From Solobacterium sp. (GTDB lineage: Bacteria > Bacillota_I > Bacilli_A > Erysipelotrichales > Erysipelotrichaceae): DNA of 37,346 bases. Position numbers and translations under genes: made by a program. Of the stretch, positions 34,884 to 37,346 are shown piece after piece. Numbering within the stretch: position 1 is the stretch's first letter; every line of letters begins with the position of its first letter. A model generated the notes under the pieces. That model was not told the DNA's origin. It searched no databases and saw only the letters and a list, made by a program, of their open reading frames with translations. Where the stretch lies: NCBI GenBank assembly GCA_017941735.1, contig JAGAVW010000038.1, positions 1 through 37,346 of the forward strand, written 5' to 3'.

Positions 34884-35639
34884 TCATTCAAGTCTATACT
34901 TTGCATTTAGAACGTATTCTTTATCTTCACCAGTATCCGGATATAGTACTTTTTCAAAAACAATACTGCTATGCTCTAGGCAAATATCCATAAAGCAGAG
35001 GAAGATGCCCATATCAATGCAATTATAGAATGAAACTTTATCCGCAGGCATGATCCCTCTTTTACCGGGCTTTTTGTATCTATAAACTAATAGCTCACCA
35101 TCGTTTTTTACAAGCCAAGGTTGAGAGTTACATGCGCTTGGTGCAAACCGAACAATATCACTCACACCCGATATCTGTTCGCCTTCCCATATTTCCTCAA
35201 CGCTTTTTCTTTTGCTCTTAAACATATCCTTACGGTACTTAGAGGTATCACTGATTTTTCGGATGGAAAACATTATGACGAACTCCATATCCTCAAATGG
35301 TTCTTCTTTTGTTTTGCCTATTCCAAACCAGAGAGTACCAATATTTCGAGATACAAGATAAAGGTCAAGTTGTTCACCAAGATAGCCAATGTTTTGTAGA
35401 TAGCCATCTTTCTTTTCGCTATAAAGCAGAATGCAGTATTCTCCTCCTCGAGAGCAGGTGGTCTCCTTTTCAGGAACAATGCGAATGGCAGTTTTAATTT
35501 CAGACTTCAGGGGAGTAAACGTTGCATATGCATTTTGTATTTCGTTACGTTCGTCTTCACTGATTGATTCGTTTCCAACATTTCTGAAAATATGAAACGA
35601 CTTTCTCTTAAATATCATTTCATAAAAGATGTTATGCAA
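34884..35639 (-). CDS. nitroreductase-like protein (TM1586 type)
   Basis: A 251-residue protein with the two-part pattern of TM1586-type nitroreductases, which normally bind FMN. The N-terminal FKRKSFHIF resembles the RRSxRxF start of the family, and RFAPSACNSQPW (middle) is a clear nitroreductase motif. I choose the TTG at 35639: it follows GGTGG by 8 bases and puts the family motif at the usual distance from the N-terminus. The ATG at 35618 has no ribosome binding site, and a TTG at 35663 is also open. A TATAAT on the - strand (35684-35679) may be its promoter, just beyond the recombinase terminator. Confidence 0.72.
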   Translation of the reverse strand: MHNIFYEMIFKRKSFHIFRNVGNESISEDERNEIQNAYATFTPLKSEIKTAIRIVPEKETTCSRGGEYCILLYSEKKDGYLQNIGYLGEQLDLYLVSRNIGTLWFGIGKTKEEPFEDMEFVIMFSIRKISDTSKYRKDMFKSKRKSVEEIWEGEQISGVSDIVRFAPSACNSQPWLVKNDGELLVYRYKKPGKRGIMPADKVSFYNCIDMGIFLCFMDICLEHSSIVFEKVLYPDTGEDKEYVLNAKYRLE

Positions 35640-35684
35640 TGAAATCACCACCCCAAAGACCAATTTCTCTCTGTATTAATTATA

Positions 35685-35712
35685 CAAAAACAGGACTGTT
35701 ATAGTCCTGTCT
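35685..35712 (-). terminator. intrinsic terminator after the recombinase
   Basis: On the - strand ACAGGAC and GTCCTGT form a 7-bp stem around a TATAACA loop, followed by TTTTTG. The stem overlaps the recombinase stop codon. Confidence 0.8.
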
Positions 35713-36658
35713 TATTGTTCATGGTGGAGCTGAGCATTCCATAGTCGAACCTTGGATTATAATTCATTAATGCAGCATCAATATCATTTAATGAAATTGT
35801 TTTTGTACCATCTTTATAATTAAAAGTTATTACTATTTTATCATCATATAGATATATTGCATTTACGAATGTATCTATTAATGCTTTTCTATGCTCAATG
35901 TTATCAATATCTAGTTTTCTGAATTGCTGAATATAGAATGTAATGAATTCTTCACTTAATTTAGGTTTTGATAATTCGTCTAATGTAATGTTATCTTCTA
36001 ATTCCTTTTTTCTTCCTTCTAATTCTTCAAGTCTTTGTTTGGTAGAAGAAGTAAGGATGCCTTGTTGGATAGCATTTAACATATTATCAATAGCTTTTTG
36101 AACTTCTTTTAATTGTTCATCATAATATGGAATGTTTTGATTAGAATCTAAATAATCTAGAACTGAATAAACAATTGCTTCGATAGCTTTATCATCCATA
36201 ATAAGATTCTTGGTTTCTTCCACTACCAAATCTTCAATCCATTCCTTTTTAACTGTTTTCTTATGACAGCTTTTTCTTTTCTTAGCATTGCTGCACTTAT
36301 AATATCTATGAATTTTTGAAGTATGGCTTGTGCCACTTTCACCATTCATATAAACACCACAATAACCACAATATAGTTTAGTTGATAATAAATATTCTTC
36401 TTCAGCTCTTTTTCTAGCAGGAGCTCTTTTATTTTTATCTAATTTTCTTTGAACATCTTCAAATAAATCTTCACCAACAATTTGAGGTATGCCATTAGGT
36501 ATTACAACATCACCATATCTAAATTCACCAGTATATCTTTTATTTCTCAATATTTTAGAAATACCATTAGGTTTCATTTGATTTCCGATACTATTTCTTA
36601 AACCTTTTTCATTTAGATACTCAACGATTTCTTTAATTGTTTTACCTTTGTTATACAT
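35699..36658 (-). pseudogene. large serine recombinase, C-terminal fragment
   Basis: This 319-residue frame is the continuation of the N-terminal fragment after a frameshift. It begins inside the recombinase domain (MYNKGKTIKEIVEYLNEKGL), continues with RNKRYTGEFRYG, then a zinc ribbon (LYCGYCG, then CSNAKKRKSC), a coiled coil (about 175-215) and the C-terminal part. Its ATG is internal and has no ribosome binding site. Reading one base back in the T8 tract joins it to the upstream fragment through PFFLETFQMY, a normal recombinase junction. It is a broken gene, a product of frameshifting, or a sequencing error. Confidence 0.85.
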
Positions 36659-36669
36659 CTGGAAGGTTT

Positions 36670-37197
36670 CTAAAAAAAAGGAGCAGTTAAAGGATCGATG
36701 ATGAAATGTCTATTTTCATCAACTTTATAACCTAAAGGGCAAGGTGCGCCATTAGAAACACACTTTAAGGCATTTTCCTTTTGCCCTCTTCTTATCTTTT
36801 CAGATAAATCAACTGAATAATATTCCGCATATCCTTCCAATACTGATTCAAGAATAATACCTTCAGCACCTTCAGATATTAACTCTGTAGCAGAGATAAC
36901 TTTAACGCCATTTTTCTTTAATAAATGTTTATAGTGAGCACTATCGTATCTATTCCTAGCGAATCTATCCAACTTCCACACTAAAACCACATCAAATAAG
37001 CCTTGGCTAGAATCTTTAATCATCCTTTGAAATTCTGGTCGATTATCTGTTTTAGCAGAAAAGGCTCTGTCAATATAATGCGTAAGAATTGTAATATCAT
37101 TCTTTTGCGCAAAAGCACTACATTCTCTAATTTGACCTTCAATAGATTCTTCTCTTTGGTTATCAGAAGAATATCTCGCATATATTACAGCTTTCAA
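36670..37197 (-). CDS. large serine recombinase, N-terminal catalytic fragment
   Basis: A 175-residue resolvase/invertase catalytic domain. YARYSSDNQ holds the nucleophile S10 with R8, and VVLVWKLDRFARNRYD holds the conserved LDRfaR arginines. It starts at TTG 37197 after a GGAGGAGA site. The frame stops at TAG in CCT TTT TTT TAG, just where the recombinase domain should begin. Together the two parts give about 500 residues, normal for integrases of mobile elements in Firmicutes. Codon use is far more AT-rich than the glycogen genes, a sign of transfer. Confidence 0.88.
   Translation of the reverse strand: MKAVIYARYSSDNQREESIEGQIRECSAFAQKNDITILTHYIDRAFSAKTDNRPEFQRMIKDSSQGLFDVVLVWKLDRFARNRYDSAHYKHLLKKNGVKVISATELISEGAEGIILESVLEGYAEYYSVDLSEKIRRGQKENALKCVSNGAPCPLGYKVDENRHFIIDPLTAPFF
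36671..36681 (-). other. T8 slippery tract at the recombinase frameshift
   Basis: Read on the - strand, CC followed by eight T and AG gives CCT TTT TTT TAG. A slip of one base back gives TTA GAA in place of TAG and restores the reading frame. Nine T in the DNA would have the same effect. Confidence 0.85.
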
Positions 37198-37215
37198 TCT
37201 ATCTCCTCCTTCCTA

Positions 37216-37346
37216 TTACTTCTTTATCTTTTTACCTGATAAATTATCCTCTACCATATTGAATAATGATTCCTTTAATTTTTGATTCATTGGTGATTTG
37301 GGATCAAAGCACATTTCAATAAATAATCTTAGTTCTTCTTTATCTG
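37216..37346 (-). CDS. partial gene, C-terminal end of an unknown protein
   Basis: Forty-odd residues in frame run in from the right edge to a TAA at 37216-37218: DKEELRLFIEMCFDP, then KSPMNQKLKESLFN, ending SGKKIKK. The frame lies 18 bases before the recombinase start and shares its AT-rich composition, so it is probably another gene of the same mobile element, on the same transcript. Its beginning is outside the window. Confidence 0.5.
   Translation of the reverse strand, partial: DKEELRLFIEMCFDPKSPMNQKLKESLFNMVEDNLSGKKIKK

Noticed and set aside
1..37346. tRNA, rRNA or CRISPR arrays
   Set aside because: No cloverleaf with a TTCGANTCC-type loop and no set of regularly spaced repeats was seen on reading through; gaps between genes are short and accounted for.

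Overview
The window looks like chromosome of a low-GC Gram-positive bacterium (Firmicutes in the broad sense). Signs of this are strong AGGAGG-type ribosome binding sites, TTGACA/TATAAT-like promoters, a glmS ribozyme, the paired GlgC/GlgD glycogen system, a type III glutamine synthetase, ATP-type PEP carboxykinase and a consensus-type CcpA (cre) site. An Erysipelotrichia-like host is my guess only; no marker gene here fixes the taxon.

Layout. (1) 146-3182, + strand: two tandem ADP-ribosylglycohydrolase-family genes and a PfkB sugar kinase, ending in a hairpin terminator. (2) 3253-8894, - strand: an IclR regulator followed by an aromatic meta-cleavage operon (hydrolase, hydratase, acylating acetaldehyde dehydrogenase, aldolase, XylT-like ferredoxin, catechol 2,3-dioxygenase). 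A cre site lies on the -35 box of its promoter. (3) 9077-23085, + strand: glycogen metabolism (glgB, glgP, type I pullulanase, then a DUF885 peptidase, a hydrolase-like lipoprotein and ung, then glgC, glgD, glgA). (4) 23173-24759: pckA with its own promoter and terminator, then a membrane-anchored hypothetical protein and a convergent DUF1653 gene. (5) 26000-30251: promoter, glmS ribozyme, glmS, and a type III glutamine synthetase gene with no terminator between the two. (6) 30278-35639, mostly - strand: a Gfo/Idh/MocA oxidoreductase, a 59-residue membrane protein on the + strand, and a co-directional run of poorly known genes including a lipoprotein, a DUF3267 zinc-peptidase-like protein and a nitroreductase-like protein. 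(7) 35699-37346, - strand: a large serine recombinase split by a frameshift at an A8/T8 tract, and the end of another gene. This part is visibly AT-rich and probably the edge of a mobile element.

How the parts work together. The meta-cleavage genes form a complete hydrolytic branch from a catechol to pyruvate and acetyl-CoA (plus the acid released by the hydrolase), but no ring hydroxylase that would make the catechol is present. The glg genes cover synthesis (GlgC/D/A/B) and breakdown (GlgP, pullulanase) of glycogen. GlmS consumes glutamine and the next gene makes it.

The most unusual signal is a 29-bp interrupted inverted repeat flanking glmS. One arm lies in the mRNA leader that the ribozyme would cut off (26024-26061). 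The other lies between glmS and the glutamine synthetase gene, just before its ribosome binding site (28077-28107). The complementarity is seen directly; the regulatory meaning is inference.
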